In this document: piece after piece, positions 28,235-36,537 of the stretch
Position numbering within the stretch: the first letter of the stretch is position 1
Layout: each line of letters opens with the position of its first letter
Assembly: GCA_963666765.1 (NCBI GenBank)
Contig: OY762933.1
Coordinates: 2,108,001 to 2,172,000 of the forward strand
Reading direction: 5' to 3'
DNA from: Foliamicus sp963666765
GTDB taxonomy: Bacteria; Pseudomonadota; Gammaproteobacteria; Steroidobacterales; Foliamicaceae
DNA length: 64,000 nucleotides
Position numbers and translations under genes: made by a program
Notes under the pieces: generated by a model
Seen by the model: only the letters and a program-made list of their open reading frames with translations
Database searches by the model: none
Told to the model about the DNA's origin: nothing

Positions 28235-28275
28235 TCCCGCCCTCCACGAAGGCGAGATGCCTTCGCTCCCTGCGA

Positions 28276-29100
28276 TCAGGGACTGGCGCGGCGCTTGACT
28301 CCCGTTTCGCTCAGTATGGTGCTGGAGATTTCCTCGATGGAGCGATGCGTCGTGTCGATATAGCTGATTCCGTGCTGCGTGAACATCCGCTCGGCGCTGC
28401 GCAGTTCGAAACGGACCTGGCGTGATGAGGCATAGCTGCCGCCCGGGCGCCTTTCGCTGCGAATCTGGATCAGACGCTCCACCGAAATCGTAAGCCCGTA
28501 GAGCTTCCGGCGGTGGTCGAGCAGGGGCTTGGGCAGCCGGCCCGATTCCATGTCATCCTCGGTAAGCGGGTAGTTGGCGGCGAACACGCCGTACTGAAGC
28601 GCCAGGTACAGGCAGGTGGGCGTTTTTCCCGACCGTGATACTCCGGTGAGAATGATGTCGGCCTGGTCGTAGTGGATGATGCCGTGACCGTCGTCGGAAT
28701 CCATCGCGAAATGGGTGGCGTCAATCCGGGAGTTGTAGCTGGACGTATCCAGCATTCCGTGCGTTCTACCCAGGGTATGCGAGGATTGAACCCCGAGCTC
28801 CTCCTCCAGGGGCGCCAGGAATTCCGCGAAATAGTCCAGAACCAGGCCCCTGGAGCGCAGCAGTGGCGCGCGGATCGCGTTGTGCACAAAACTCGTAAAG
28901 ACGATCGGACGGCAACCGGTCCGTTCGGCCTCCCAGTCGATTCGCCTCGCCACCTGGACGGACTTCTCGACACTGTCGACGAACGGAACCGTTATCGGAG
29001 CGAAGCGGATTCCGTCAAACTGCGTAAGGAGGCTGTGGCCCAGCGTTTCGGCGGTGACGCCGGTGCGGTCGGACACGAAAAATACCGTGCGTTCTGCCAT
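28276..29100 (-). CDS. ppsR: PEP synthase regulatory protein (kinase/pyrophosphorylase)
   Basis: A DUF299-family bifunctional enzyme that inactivates PEP synthase by ADP-dependent phosphorylation of a threonine and reverses it by Pi-dependent dephosphorylation. The 274-residue protein opens RTVFFVSDRTGVTAETLGHSLL. It has the GRTHGMLD segment and the P-loop-like GVSRSGKTPTCLYLA, then YPLTEDDMESGRLPKPL and the C-terminal YIDTTHRSIEEIS. ATG 29100 is the conserved start, and the longer frame overlaps ppsA. The target ppsA is divergent, with only 37 bases between the two starts. Confidence 0.95.
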   Translation of the reverse strand: MAERTVFFVSDRTGVTAETLGHSLLTQFDGIRFAPITVPFVDSVEKSVQVARRIDWEAERTGCRPIVFTSFVHNAIRAPLLRSRGLVLDYFAEFLAPLEEELGVQSSHTLGRTHGMLDTSSYNSRIDATHFAMDSDDGHGIIHYDQADIILTGVSRSGKTPTCLYLALQYGVFAANYPLTEDDMESGRLPKPLLDHRRKLYGLTISVERLIQIRSERRPGGSYASSRQVRFELRSAERMFTQHGISYIDTTHRSIEEISSTILSETGVKRRASP

Positions 29101-29137
29101 ACTACGCTGTCGTCTTGGGGGCGCCCCGGAGTATAGC

Positions 29138-31495
29138 TTGCACGCATACGTCATCGGCCTTTCGGCCATCGGCAAGGACGATCTGGACCGCGTCGGGGGG
29201 AAGAACGCGTCCCTGGGGGAAATGATCGGCCACCTGGACGAGCTGGGCATACGGGTGCCCGACGGATTCGCCACAACGTCGGAAGCATTTTCGGAGTTTC
29301 TCTACCGTGACGGGCTGGGCGAGACCATCCACGGCATGCTGGACATCCTGGATGTCGAAGATGTCGAATCGCTCGGCAGAACAGGTGCGGCCGTACGCGA
29401 AATGATCGGCAAGGCGCCGCTGCCCGACGGTCTTGAGCAGGAAGTCCGGTCGGCCTTCGAGCAGCTCTGCGACGGTGCGGAGATAGGCGTTGCGGTCCGG
29501 TCCTCGGCCACGGCGGAGGACCTGCCCGAAGCGTCCTTCGCCGGACAGCAGGACACGCTGCTCAACGTGCGCGGGCCCGACAATGTCCTTGCGGGAATAC
29601 GCGAGATTTACGCCTCGCTTTTCAATGACCGGGCCATCGCGTATCGGGTCCACCAGGGATTCGATCACCGTAGGGTTTCTCTTTCGGTGGCCGTGCAGCG
29701 GATGGTTCGCAGCGATCTGGCATGTTCGGGTGTGCTCTTCACGCTGGACACCGAGTCCGGGTTTCGCGACCTGGTGCTGATTTCCTCGAGCTACGGTCTG
29801 GGCGAAACCGTCGTGCAGGGCGCCGTCAACCCGGACGAGTTTTACGTTTACAAGCCCGGTCTTGCCCGCGGCCGGAAAGCGGTTATCCGGCGCAACCTGG
29901 GCAGCAAGGCGCTGAAGATGGTCTACGCCGGCGGCTGCGGCGGGCGCGTGGCCACCGTGGAAGTTCCCGCCGGACAGCGTGACCGCTTCTCGCTCTCCGA
30001 TGCGGACGCCGAGGAACTGGCCAGGCAGGCGGTCGCGATCGAAGGGCACTATGGCCGGCCCATGGATATCGAGTGGGGCAAGGACGGAGAAGACGGCAGA
30101 CTCTACATCCTGCAGGCCCGGCCGGAAACGGTGAAGAGCAGGAGCGATCAGACCCTGGTGCGGTTCGCGCTGAAAGAGCGCTCAAGGGTACTGAGCAGCG
30201 GCCGCAGCATCGGTCAGCGGGTGGGGGCGGGTGTGGCCAGGATCGTATCCAGCGTCGAGCGGATGAACCTCATACAGCCCGGGGATGTGCTGGTGGCGGA
30301 CATGACCGATCCCGACTGGGAGCCGGTCATGAAGCGCGCGGCCGCGATAGTGACCAATCGTGGCGGACGCACCTGCCACGCGGCGATCATTGCCCGCGAA
30401 CTGGGCATACCGGCGGTGGTTGGCTGCGGTAGCGCCACCACTGACATTCCGGATGGCGCCGAAGTAACGGTTTCCTGCGCCGAGGGCGACGAGGGATTCG
30501 TGTACGAGGGCAGGCTGCCTTACGAGGAAACGTCCATGCGGCTGGGGCGGCTTCCTGAAATCCCGGTGCGGCTGGCCATGAACGTGGGCAATCCCGACCG
30601 CGCTTTTGCTTTCGCAGCCATTCCCAACCACGGCGTGGGCCTGGCGAGGCTGGAATTCATCATCAACCGGATGATCGGCGTGCATCCCAACGCCATTCTC
30701 GAATTCGACTCCCAGGAACCGGATGTCCGGGACCTGATTGCGGAGCAGATGGCAGGGTACGACGATCCCGTTTCCTTCTACGTGGAGAAGCTGGCCGAGG
30801 GCATTGCCTGTATCGCCGCCGCCTTCGCTCCCGAGCCGGTGATCGTGCGGCTGTCGGATTTCAAGTCCAATGAGTACGCCAACCTGATCGGCGGCCCGCG
30901 CTACGAACCCGCCGAGGAAAACCCCATGCTCGGCTTTCGGGGTGCGGCGCGCTATGTCGACGAGCAGTTCAAACCCTGCTTTGAGCTGGAGTGCCGGGCG
31001 CTGCTCAAGGTTCGCCGGGACATGGGGCTGGAGAATGTCCAGGTGATGGTGCCGTTCGTGCGCACGCTTCAAGAGGCGCGCGATGTGGTCGAACTGCTGG
31101 CCGGACACGGCCTTGAGCGCGGGGTGCAGGGACTGAAGCTCATCATGATGTGCGAACTGCCAGGCAACGCCCTGCTCGCCGGGCAGTTCCTCGAATTCTT
31201 CGACGGCATGTCGATCGGCTCCAACGACCTGACCCAGCTCACGCTGGGCCTGGACCGCGACTCGGGACGGATAGCGCCGCTGTTCGACGAGCGCGACGAG
31301 GCCGTCAAGCGCCTGCTGGGGATGGCGATCGCCGCCTGCCGGGAGCAGGGCAAATACGTGGGCATATGCGGCCAGGGGCCGTCGGACCACCCGGACTTTG
31401 CCCGCTGGCTGGTGGACAGGGGAATCGACAGCCTGTCGCTGAATCCCGATTCGGTGCTGGATACCTGGCTCTACCTGGCCGAGGCAGAGAGCTAG
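29138..31495 (+). CDS. ppsA: phosphoenolpyruvate synthase
   Basis: Makes PEP, AMP and Pi from pyruvate and ATP for gluconeogenesis. The protein is 785 residues, close to E. coli PpsA (792). The ATP-binding domain begins GKDDLDRVGGKNASLGEMI and carries RSSATAEDLPEASFAGQQDT. The swivelling domain has the phosphohistidine in NRGGRTCHAAIIARELGIPA. The PEP/pyruvate barrel shows RLSDFKSNEYANLIGG, GFRGAARY, MCELPGN, SIGSNDLTQLTLG and GICGQGPSD. The start is taken as TTG 29138, with CGGAG a few bases upstream; no ATG or GTG suits better without running into ppsR. Confidence 0.94.
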   Translation: MHAYVIGLSAIGKDDLDRVGGKNASLGEMIGHLDELGIRVPDGFATTSEAFSEFLYRDGLGETIHGMLDILDVEDVESLGRTGAAVREMIGKAPLPDGLEQEVRSAFEQLCDGAEIGVAVRSSATAEDLPEASFAGQQDTLLNVRGPDNVLAGIREIYASLFNDRAIAYRVHQGFDHRRVSLSVAVQRMVRSDLACSGVLFTLDTESGFRDLVLISSSYGLGETVVQGAVNPDEFYVYKPGLARGRKAVIRRNLGSKALKMVYAGGCGGRVATVEVPAGQRDRFSLSDADAEELARQAVAIEGHYGRPMDIEWGKDGEDGRLYILQARPETVKSRSDQTLVRFALKERSRVLSSGRSIGQRVGAGVARIVSSVERMNLIQPGDVLVADMTDPDWEPVMKRAAAIVTNRGGRTCHAAIIARELGIPAVVGCGSATTDIPDGAEVTVSCAEGDEGFVYEGRLPYEETSMRLGRLPEIPVRLAMNVGNPDRAFAFAAIPNHGVGLARLEFIINRMIGVHPNAILEFDSQEPDVRDLIAEQMAGYDDPVSFYVEKLAEGIACIAAAFAPEPVIVRLSDFKSNEYANLIGGPRYEPAEENPMLGFRGAARYVDEQFKPCFELECRALLKVRRDMGLENVQVMVPFVRTLQEARDVVELLAGHGLERGVQGLKLIMMCELPGNALLAGQFLEFFDGMSIGSNDLTQLTLGLDRDSGRIAPLFDERDEAVKRLLGMAIAACREQGKYVGICGQGPSDHPDFARWLVDRGIDSLSLNPDSVLDTWLYLAEAES

Positions 31496-31515
31496 CTTGC
31501 GGACCTTTCGATCTC

Positions 31516-31632
31516 GCCGTTCATCGCCCCCTTCTTCCGGGAGGCGCTGTGAGCGCCGGGTCATCGGCGCTCACTGGCTTGGTTCCGCCATCCTGGCTCC
31601 AACACTCCCGGAAGAAGGGGGCGATGAACGGC
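31516..31632. repeat. long hairpin repeat, copy 1
   Basis: The arms 31516-31543 and 31605-31632 are perfect 28-base inverted repeats around a 61-base core. The core contains, on the minus strand, GTTGGAGCCAGGATGGCGGA then ACCAAGCCAG. The same core, with one difference, occurs at 43.0 kb between arms of unrelated sequence. This copy sits between the convergent 3' ends of ppsA and ybbA, where it could act as a two-way terminator. Confidence 0.85.
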
Positions 31633-31674
31633 TACGGCCGCGCACTCCAGGGGTTTCGGTTGCGCGAGGGTGGG

Positions 31675-32337
31675 TTAGAGGCGTCCGCCGTTCAGCCGGC
31701 AGATCCGGTCGCAGCGCCCGGCCAGCTTCTGGTCATGGGTGGCCAGCAGCAGCGTGGCGCCGGCCTGCTCGTTCATCTCGAACAGGATGTCGCCCACCCT
31801 CCTGCCGGTATCGGCGTCGAGATTGCCGGTGGGCTCGTCGGCCATGAGCACCTGCGGACGCGTCACGAAAGCGCGTGCGATGGCGACGCGCTGACGTTCG
31901 CCTCCCGAGAGATGACGCGGATAATGGCGGCGCCGCTCGGAGAGCCCCACGCGCCCCAGGGCCTGGTCGGCGGCCTTGCGCGCTCCCCGGCCGCCATTCA
32001 GTTCCAGCGGCAGCATGACATTCTCGATCGCCGTCAGAGACTCGACCAGGTGGAAGGACTGGAACACGAATCCCAGGTGCTGTCCGCGCAGGCGGGCCCG
32101 GCCGTCCTCGTCAAGGCCGGAAAGGTCCTGGCCGCACAGCACGACCCGGCCCTCGGTAGGATGATCGAGTCCGGCCAGGAGCGCCAGCAGTGTGGTCTTG
32201 CCCGCGCCGGAAGGGCCCATGAGCGCGCAGGACTCGCCACTGCCAAGGCGCAGGTTGATATCCTTGAGAATCTCAAGTTCCCCTTCGGGACTGGACACGG
32301 TCATGCCCAGGTTCTCAGCGCTTAGAACTTCAGTCAT
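31675..32337 (-). CDS. ybbA: ABC transporter ATP-binding protein, YbbA-like
   Basis: A 220-residue ATPase of the LolD/MacB/YbbA group. It has Walker A MGPSGAGKTTLL, the Q-loop GFVFQSFHLVESLTAIENVMLP, signature LSGGERQRVAIARA, Walker B VLMADEPTGNLD and the H-loop LLATHD. Its divergence from tesA is the conserved ybbA/tesA arrangement, which supports the name. The permease YbbP is at 23.5-25.9 kb. The start at ATG 32337 overlaps the likely tesA start by about 35 bases on the other strand. A long hairpin repeat lies after its stop. Confidence 0.92.
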   Translation of the reverse strand: MTEVLSAENLGMTVSSPEGELEILKDINLRLGSGESCALMGPSGAGKTTLLALLAGLDHPTEGRVVLCGQDLSGLDEDGRARLRGQHLGFVFQSFHLVESLTAIENVMLPLELNGGRGARKAADQALGRVGLSERRRHYPRHLSGGERQRVAIARAFVTRPQVLMADEPTGNLDADTGRRVGDILFEMNEQAGATLLLATHDQKLAGRCDRICRLNGGRL

Positions 32338-32986
32338 TCGTTGTCTGGCAGCGGTTGCCCTGTGCCTTGTGTTCGCAGGCGCAGCCGCCAAGGATGCGCC
32401 GGTATTGCTGGTTTTAGGCGACAGTTTGAGCGCCGCCTACGGAATGCCCCTGAGCCAGGGCTGGGTAAGTTTACTAGAGCAACGACTCAAGGAGGCGCAG
32501 CGGCCCTGGCGCGTGGTCAATGCCAGCATATCCGGCGACACCACGTCAGGAGCGCTGAAACGATTGCCGCAACTGCTGGACCTGCATGCGCCCCAGGTAG
32601 TGATTATCGAACTGGGCGGCAATGACGGGCTGCAGGGCAAGCCGCTGGCGACCATTCGGTCTAACCTCCAGGGCCTCATCGGCACGGTGCGCGGCTCGGG
32701 CGCGTGGCCGGCGCTTATCGGCATGCGAATTCCGCCCAATTACGGCCGCTATTACACCGGGGAGTTCGAACGGCTTTACCAGGAAGTTGCGGAAAGCGAG
32801 AAGGTCCCGCTCCTGCGCTTCGACCTGGAAGGGCTGGCGCGCACCGACGGCATGATGCAGGCCGACGGGATTCATCCTGCACCGGAAGCGCAGGCCCGGA
32901 TGCTGGACTCGCTGTGGCCGGACCTGAACGGCCAGCTGCTCAGCCTGGAGCCGCACCGGCGGCCTGCTGAGCAAGGCCCCGGCTGA
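32303..32986 (+). CDS. tesA: acyl-CoA thioesterase I / arylesterase (GDSL)
   Basis: A periplasmic multifunctional GDSL hydrolase (thioesterase I, protease I, lysophospholipase L1 in E. coli). The signal peptide CLAAVALCLVFAGAAA precedes block I LLVLGDSLSAAYGM with the nucleophile. Block III is VVIIELGGNDGLQG, and block V DGIHPAPEAQ holds the catalytic Asp and His. ATG 32303 gives a 227-residue precursor but overlaps ybbA; a non-ATG start nearer 32336 is possible. The last 47 bases overlap the 3' end of pyrF on the opposite strand. Confidence 0.9.
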   Translation: MPRFSALRTSVIRCLAAVALCLVFAGAAAKDAPVLLVLGDSLSAAYGMPLSQGWVSLLEQRLKEAQRPWRVVNASISGDTTSGALKRLPQLLDLHAPQVVIIELGGNDGLQGKPLATIRSNLQGLIGTVRGSGAWPALIGMRIPPNYGRYYTGEFERLYQEVAESEKVPLLRFDLEGLARTDGMMQADGIHPAPEAQARMLDSLWPDLNGQLLSLEPHRRPAEQGPG

Positions 32987-33662
32987 TTTCCTTCTGAATC
33001 GCAAGCGCCGCCGAGCGCGGGTCGCCGGCGGCGTTGATCGGCCGGCCCACGACGATGTGGTCGGCCCCGCCGGCTATTGCGGCCCGGGGCGTTACCACGC
33101 GCTTCTGGTCCTGCTTTTCGTCGTTATCCAGGGGACGGATTCCCGGCGTTACGACCAGCAGGCGATCGCCCAGTGCCTGCCGCAAGGCCGGCAACTCCCG
33201 GCCGGAGGCGATCACTCCGTCGCAGCCGGTCTCCACCGCCCGCCTCGCCCGCGACAACACCAGTTCCTCGATGTCGCAGTGGAACCCCAGGTCGTCAAGA
33301 TCGCCCCGGTCAAGGCTGGTCAGCGCCGTCACGGCCAGAATCTTCATGCTGCCGCCCTTGTTTTCCGCGGCCGCTTCCATGATTGCCTGGTTGCCGTGCA
33401 CGGTCAGAAACTCGACGCCGCGGTCGCGCAGGCCGCGCACCGCGGCGCCCACGGTGGCGGGAACGTCGAAAAACTTGAGATCCGCGAATACCTTGTGGCC
33501 GCGCCTGGTCAACTCGTCCACCAGGCGCATGTAGCCGCCCGCCGACAGGAGCTGCATTCCGGCCTTGTAGAAGTTGGCCGCATCGCCCAGCTTTTCGACC
33601 AGATCGAGGGCTTGTCGCGGCGTCGGCACGTCCAGCGCCACGATAAGCCGTTCCCGGCTCAT
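32940..33662 (-). CDS. pyrF: orotidine 5'-phosphate decarboxylase
   Basis: Final step of UMP synthesis: decarboxylation of OMP. The 240-residue TIM barrel has LIVALDVPT, FYKAGMQLL, the catalytic charge network FADLKFFDVPATVG (D-x-K-x-x-D), LTVHG, VTPGIRP and IVVGRPI. It overlaps the upstream dGTPase-like gene by four bases (ATGA), ending a long minus-strand run that starts at pilM. Its 3' end overlaps tesA by 47 bases in convergent orientation. Confidence 0.96.
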   Translation of the reverse strand: MSRERLIVALDVPTPRQALDLVEKLGDAANFYKAGMQLLSAGGYMRLVDELTRRGHKVFADLKFFDVPATVGAAVRGLRDRGVEFLTVHGNQAIMEAAAENKGGSMKILAVTALTSLDRGDLDDLGFHCDIEELVLSRARRAVETGCDGVIASGRELPALRQALGDRLLVVTPGIRPLDNDEKQDQKRVVTPRAAIAGGADHIVVGRPINAAGDPRSAALAIQKEISRGLAQQAAGAAPG

Positions 33663-34810
33663 GACTTAAGGGCCATGCAGCGGCTGCTGGCGTAACGGTC
33701 CGTCATTCCCGCTATGTAATCGGCTACCGTCCGGGCCCGCTGTCCGGCGTCGCGCCTGCGTGCGCGCGAATGCCGGCCGGGCATTTCCTCCGGGTGGCTC
33801 ATGTAATGGTTGAACAAGGCATCGACTACGGTGCCTCCCCTCGCGTACTCCTGCTGCATGCGCGGGTGATGATATAGCCGATCGGTCAGGAAGCGGGCCA
33901 GTTCACGGTGACGTTCGTCCACCGGATTGCTGAGACCGACCAGGGGTCCAGGCCAAGCGCGCACCGCATCGGCGTCCCGGGGGGTGGCTAGTCTGAGACT
34001 GGAGCCGGTGGTTTCGATCAGGTCCGAGACCACCCGGTCGATCATGCCCCGTATGGCTTCCGACGCCAGCGCGCCGCCGCGGGCCCCGGGAAACCTGCCG
34101 GAGGCCTCTTCATGGCAATCGCGGAACAGCCGCACCTCCATCAGCTCGCCGGGATCCAGAAGACCGCTGCGCAGGCCGTCGTCGAGGTCGTGATGGTTAT
34201 AGGCGATCTCGTCGGCCACATTGGCCAATTGCGCCTCCAGGCTGGGCTGCCGGCGCCGGATAAACCGTTCCCCGAGGTCTCCCAATGCCCGGGCCTGGCG
34301 TCGCGAGCAGCGCTTCAGCAGTCCCTCGCGGGTTTCCCAGCATAAATTGATTCCCGGGAACCCCGGATAGCGGTGCTCCAGCGTGTCAACGATGCGCAGC
34401 GCCTGCAGGTTGTGTTCGAAGCCGCCGTAGTCGGCCATGCAGCGGTTCAGCGCCGCCTGCCCCGCGTGGCCGAAGGGCGGGTGCCCCAGGTCGTGTCCCA
34501 GGCAGATCGCTTCCGTGAGGTCCTGGTTCAGGTCAAGGCAGGAGGCCACCGTGCGCGCGATCTGGGCCACCTCCATGGTGTGCGTAAGCCGGGTGCGGAA
34601 GTGATCGCCTTCGCCGGCGACGAACACCTGGGTCTTGTGCATCAGCCGCCGGAACGCCCGGCAGTGGATGATCCGGTCACGGTCCCGCTGGAAAGGGCCC
34701 CTGTAGGGGTGGTCGGGCTCGGCGTGAACGCGCCCGCGTGTCTGCCGATCGGCAACCGCCCATGGAGCAAGCGTACTGTCACGCCCTCGCCGCGCCGCGG
34801 CTGCGGTCAA
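33659..34810 (-). CDS. dGTP triphosphohydrolase-like HD protein
   Basis: An HD-domain nucleotide triphosphohydrolase of 383 residues, in the family named deoxyguanosinetriphosphate triphosphohydrolase-like. Motifs are FQRDRDRIIHCRAFRRLMHKTQVF, the first HD histidine in RTRLTHTMEVAQIAR, CLGHDLGHPPFGHAG with the HD pair, GGFEHNLQALRI, and DEIAYNHHDLDDGLR. It would hydrolyse dNTPs to deoxynucleosides and tripolyphosphate, helping to control dNTP pools; the exact substrate cannot be read from sequence. It overlaps aroB upstream and pyrF downstream by four bases each. The aroB-dGTPase adjacency is common in proteobacteria. Confidence 0.92.
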   Translation of the reverse strand: MTAAAARRGRDSTLAPWAVADRQTRGRVHAEPDHPYRGPFQRDRDRIIHCRAFRRLMHKTQVFVAGEGDHFRTRLTHTMEVAQIARTVASCLDLNQDLTEAICLGHDLGHPPFGHAGQAALNRCMADYGGFEHNLQALRIVDTLEHRYPGFPGINLCWETREGLLKRCSRRQARALGDLGERFIRRRQPSLEAQLANVADEIAYNHHDLDDGLRSGLLDPGELMEVRLFRDCHEEASGRFPGARGGALASEAIRGMIDRVVSDLIETTGSSLRLATPRDADAVRAWPGPLVGLSNPVDERHRELARFLTDRLYHHPRMQQEYARGGTVVDALFNHYMSHPEEMPGRHSRARRRDAGQRARTVADYIAGMTDRYASSRCMALKS

Positions 34811-35913
34811 GGCGCCCGCCCCGACAACACGGCATCCAGCGCATCCATGGAAAAGTCGTCGGTCAGGCGCGCGTTTCCGAGGCCCCGGGGCAGTATCAGC
34901 CGGATTTTGCCCCGGGCATTCTTCTTGTCGCTGAGCATCGCTTTCTTGAGTGCCCCGCCGTCCAGATCGCCCGCATTCACAGGCAGGCCCAGGTCCGCCA
35001 GCAGCGTCTCCAGGCGCTCTTGCTCGCGGCGCTGCAAGTCACCTTCGGCCACCGCCAGCCTGGCCGCCATGCACATTCCCGCCGCCACGGCCTCGCCATG
35101 CAGCCATTGTCCGTAGCCCGCCGTGTGTTCGATTGCATGCCCGAAGCTATGGCCGAAATTCAGCACCGCGCGCCGACCGCTGCTGTCGTGCTCGTCCTCG
35201 CCGACGATTGCAGCCTTGATCTCGACCGAGCGGCGCACGGCGTGGCGCAGACAGGCCGGATCGCGGGCCAGCAGCGCGCGGCCGTTTTTTTCCAGCCACC
35301 CGAGAAACTCCTCGTCGGCGATCGCGCCGTACTTCACGACTTCCGCGAGCCCGGCCTTCAGTTGCCGGTCAGGCAGGGTGTTGAGAACGTCGGTGTCGCA
35401 GATTACCGCCAGCGGCTGGTGAAAGGCCCCCACCAGGTTCTTGCCCCATTCGGTATTGATGGCGGTCTTCCCGCCCACCGACGAATCCACCTGCGCCAGC
35501 AGAGTAGTAGGAAGCTGCAGGTAATTCACGCCGCGGTGATAACAAGCGGCGGCAAAGCCGGCGACGTCACCCACGCAGCCGCCGCCCAGCGAAATCAGCG
35601 TACAGTCGCGCTTGAGTTCCAGGCGGGCCATGCGGTGCAGAATTCGCTGCCAGTGCCTGATGTCCTTGGCCTCCTCGCCGTCGGGCAGGACCAGGGACTC
35701 GCAACCGCGTCCGCCCGCAAGAGCGGTCAGGCGGTCGAGATAGAGGCCGGCGACTGTGCGGCTGGTCACCGCGAGAATGCCTCCGCCCCCGACCCATTCT
35801 TTCAGGATTCCGGGGCGGTCGAGGAGGCCCGGTCCGACCAGCACAGGGTATGGACGCGACGGCGCGGGCACTTCTATTCGTTCTGTTTCCATGCCTTGGA
35901 TCTCTTTGCTCAC
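34807..35913 (-). CDS. aroB: 3-dehydroquinate synthase
   Basis: Second step of the shikimate pathway: DAHP to 3-dehydroquinate, NAD- and metal-dependent. The 368-residue protein shows LPDGEEAKD and SLGGGCVGDVAGFAAACYHRGV. PTTLLAQVDSSVGGKTAIN and KNLVGAFHQP follow, then GLAEVVKYG and the metal-ligand segment LNFGHSFGHAIEH with HGEAVAAGM. ATG 35913 is the first start; ATG 35892 (METERIEV) is equally possible. It follows aroK with a 49-base gap and overlaps the dGTPase gene by four bases. Confidence 0.97.
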   Translation of the reverse strand: MSKEIQGMETERIEVPAPSRPYPVLVGPGLLDRPGILKEWVGGGGILAVTSRTVAGLYLDRLTALAGGRGCESLVLPDGEEAKDIRHWQRILHRMARLELKRDCTLISLGGGCVGDVAGFAAACYHRGVNYLQLPTTLLAQVDSSVGGKTAINTEWGKNLVGAFHQPLAVICDTDVLNTLPDRQLKAGLAEVVKYGAIADEEFLGWLEKNGRALLARDPACLRHAVRRSVEIKAAIVGEDEHDSSGRRAVLNFGHSFGHAIEHTAGYGQWLHGEAVAAGMCMAARLAVAEGDLQRREQERLETLLADLGLPVNAGDLDGGALKKAMLSDKKNARGKIRLILPRGLGNARLTDDFSMDALDAVLSGRAP

Positions 35914-35962
35914 GAGATGCCGGCCCCCGGTGGATGCAACTCCGTGACCCGGCGCCGTGCCG

Positions 35963-36481
35963 TCAATTCTGCTTCAATAGACGCAGGATATCTTGCCCGA
36001 CCTGTCCGACCTGACGTCCGGTGGTATCAACGATGTGGTTCGCCACTTCAACGTATAGCCGACCGCGTTTCAGCATCAGTTCCTCCAGGACGGCGCGTCT
36101 CGAGCCGGAGGCCAGCAAGGGACGATTGTCGGTATTGCGGGTTCGGCGCACCTGCTCATCCACATCGCATTCCAGGTAGAACACTTCGCCGCCGGCCCGC
36201 AGGACCTCGCGGTTGCGTTCGCGGAGAACAGCGCCGCCGCCCGTGGCCAGCACGGTGTTCCGCTGCCCGCAAAGATGCACAAGCGCCTTCTCCTCGCGCT
36301 CCCGAAAACCCTCTTCGCCCTCGATTTCAAAGATCAGCGCGATGTCCACGCCGGTCTGTTCCTCGATATACCGATCGCTGTCCGAGAATTGCAGGTTGAG
36401 CCGCCTTGCCAGCCAGCTCCCGACCGCGGACTTCCCCGAGCCCATGGGGCCTACCAGGATTATGTTGCGCGGCGTTGGCAT
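35963..36481 (-). CDS. aroK: shikimate kinase
   Basis: Phosphorylates shikimate at the 3-hydroxyl. The 172-residue P-loop kinase has ILVGPMGSGKSAVGSWLA as Walker A and FSDSDRYIEEQTG for shikimate binding. It also has EGEEGFREREEKAL, VLATGGGAVLRE, and the lid RNTDNRPLL. The order pilM-N-O-Q then aroK-aroB is the classic gammaproteobacterial arrangement and is kept here. It lies 56 bases after the pilQ stop. Confidence 0.97.
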   Translation of the reverse strand: MPTPRNIILVGPMGSGKSAVGSWLARRLNLQFSDSDRYIEEQTGVDIALIFEIEGEEGFREREEKALVHLCGQRNTVLATGGGAVLRERNREVLRAGGEVFYLECDVDEQVRRTRNTDNRPLLASGSRRAVLEELMLKRGRLYVEVANHIVDTTGRQVGQVGQDILRLLKQN

Positions 36482-36537
36482 GGCTGACGGTCGTTCCGGC
36501 GCCGGGTTCTTGCGGACTTGGGCGCAAATGGTACCGC

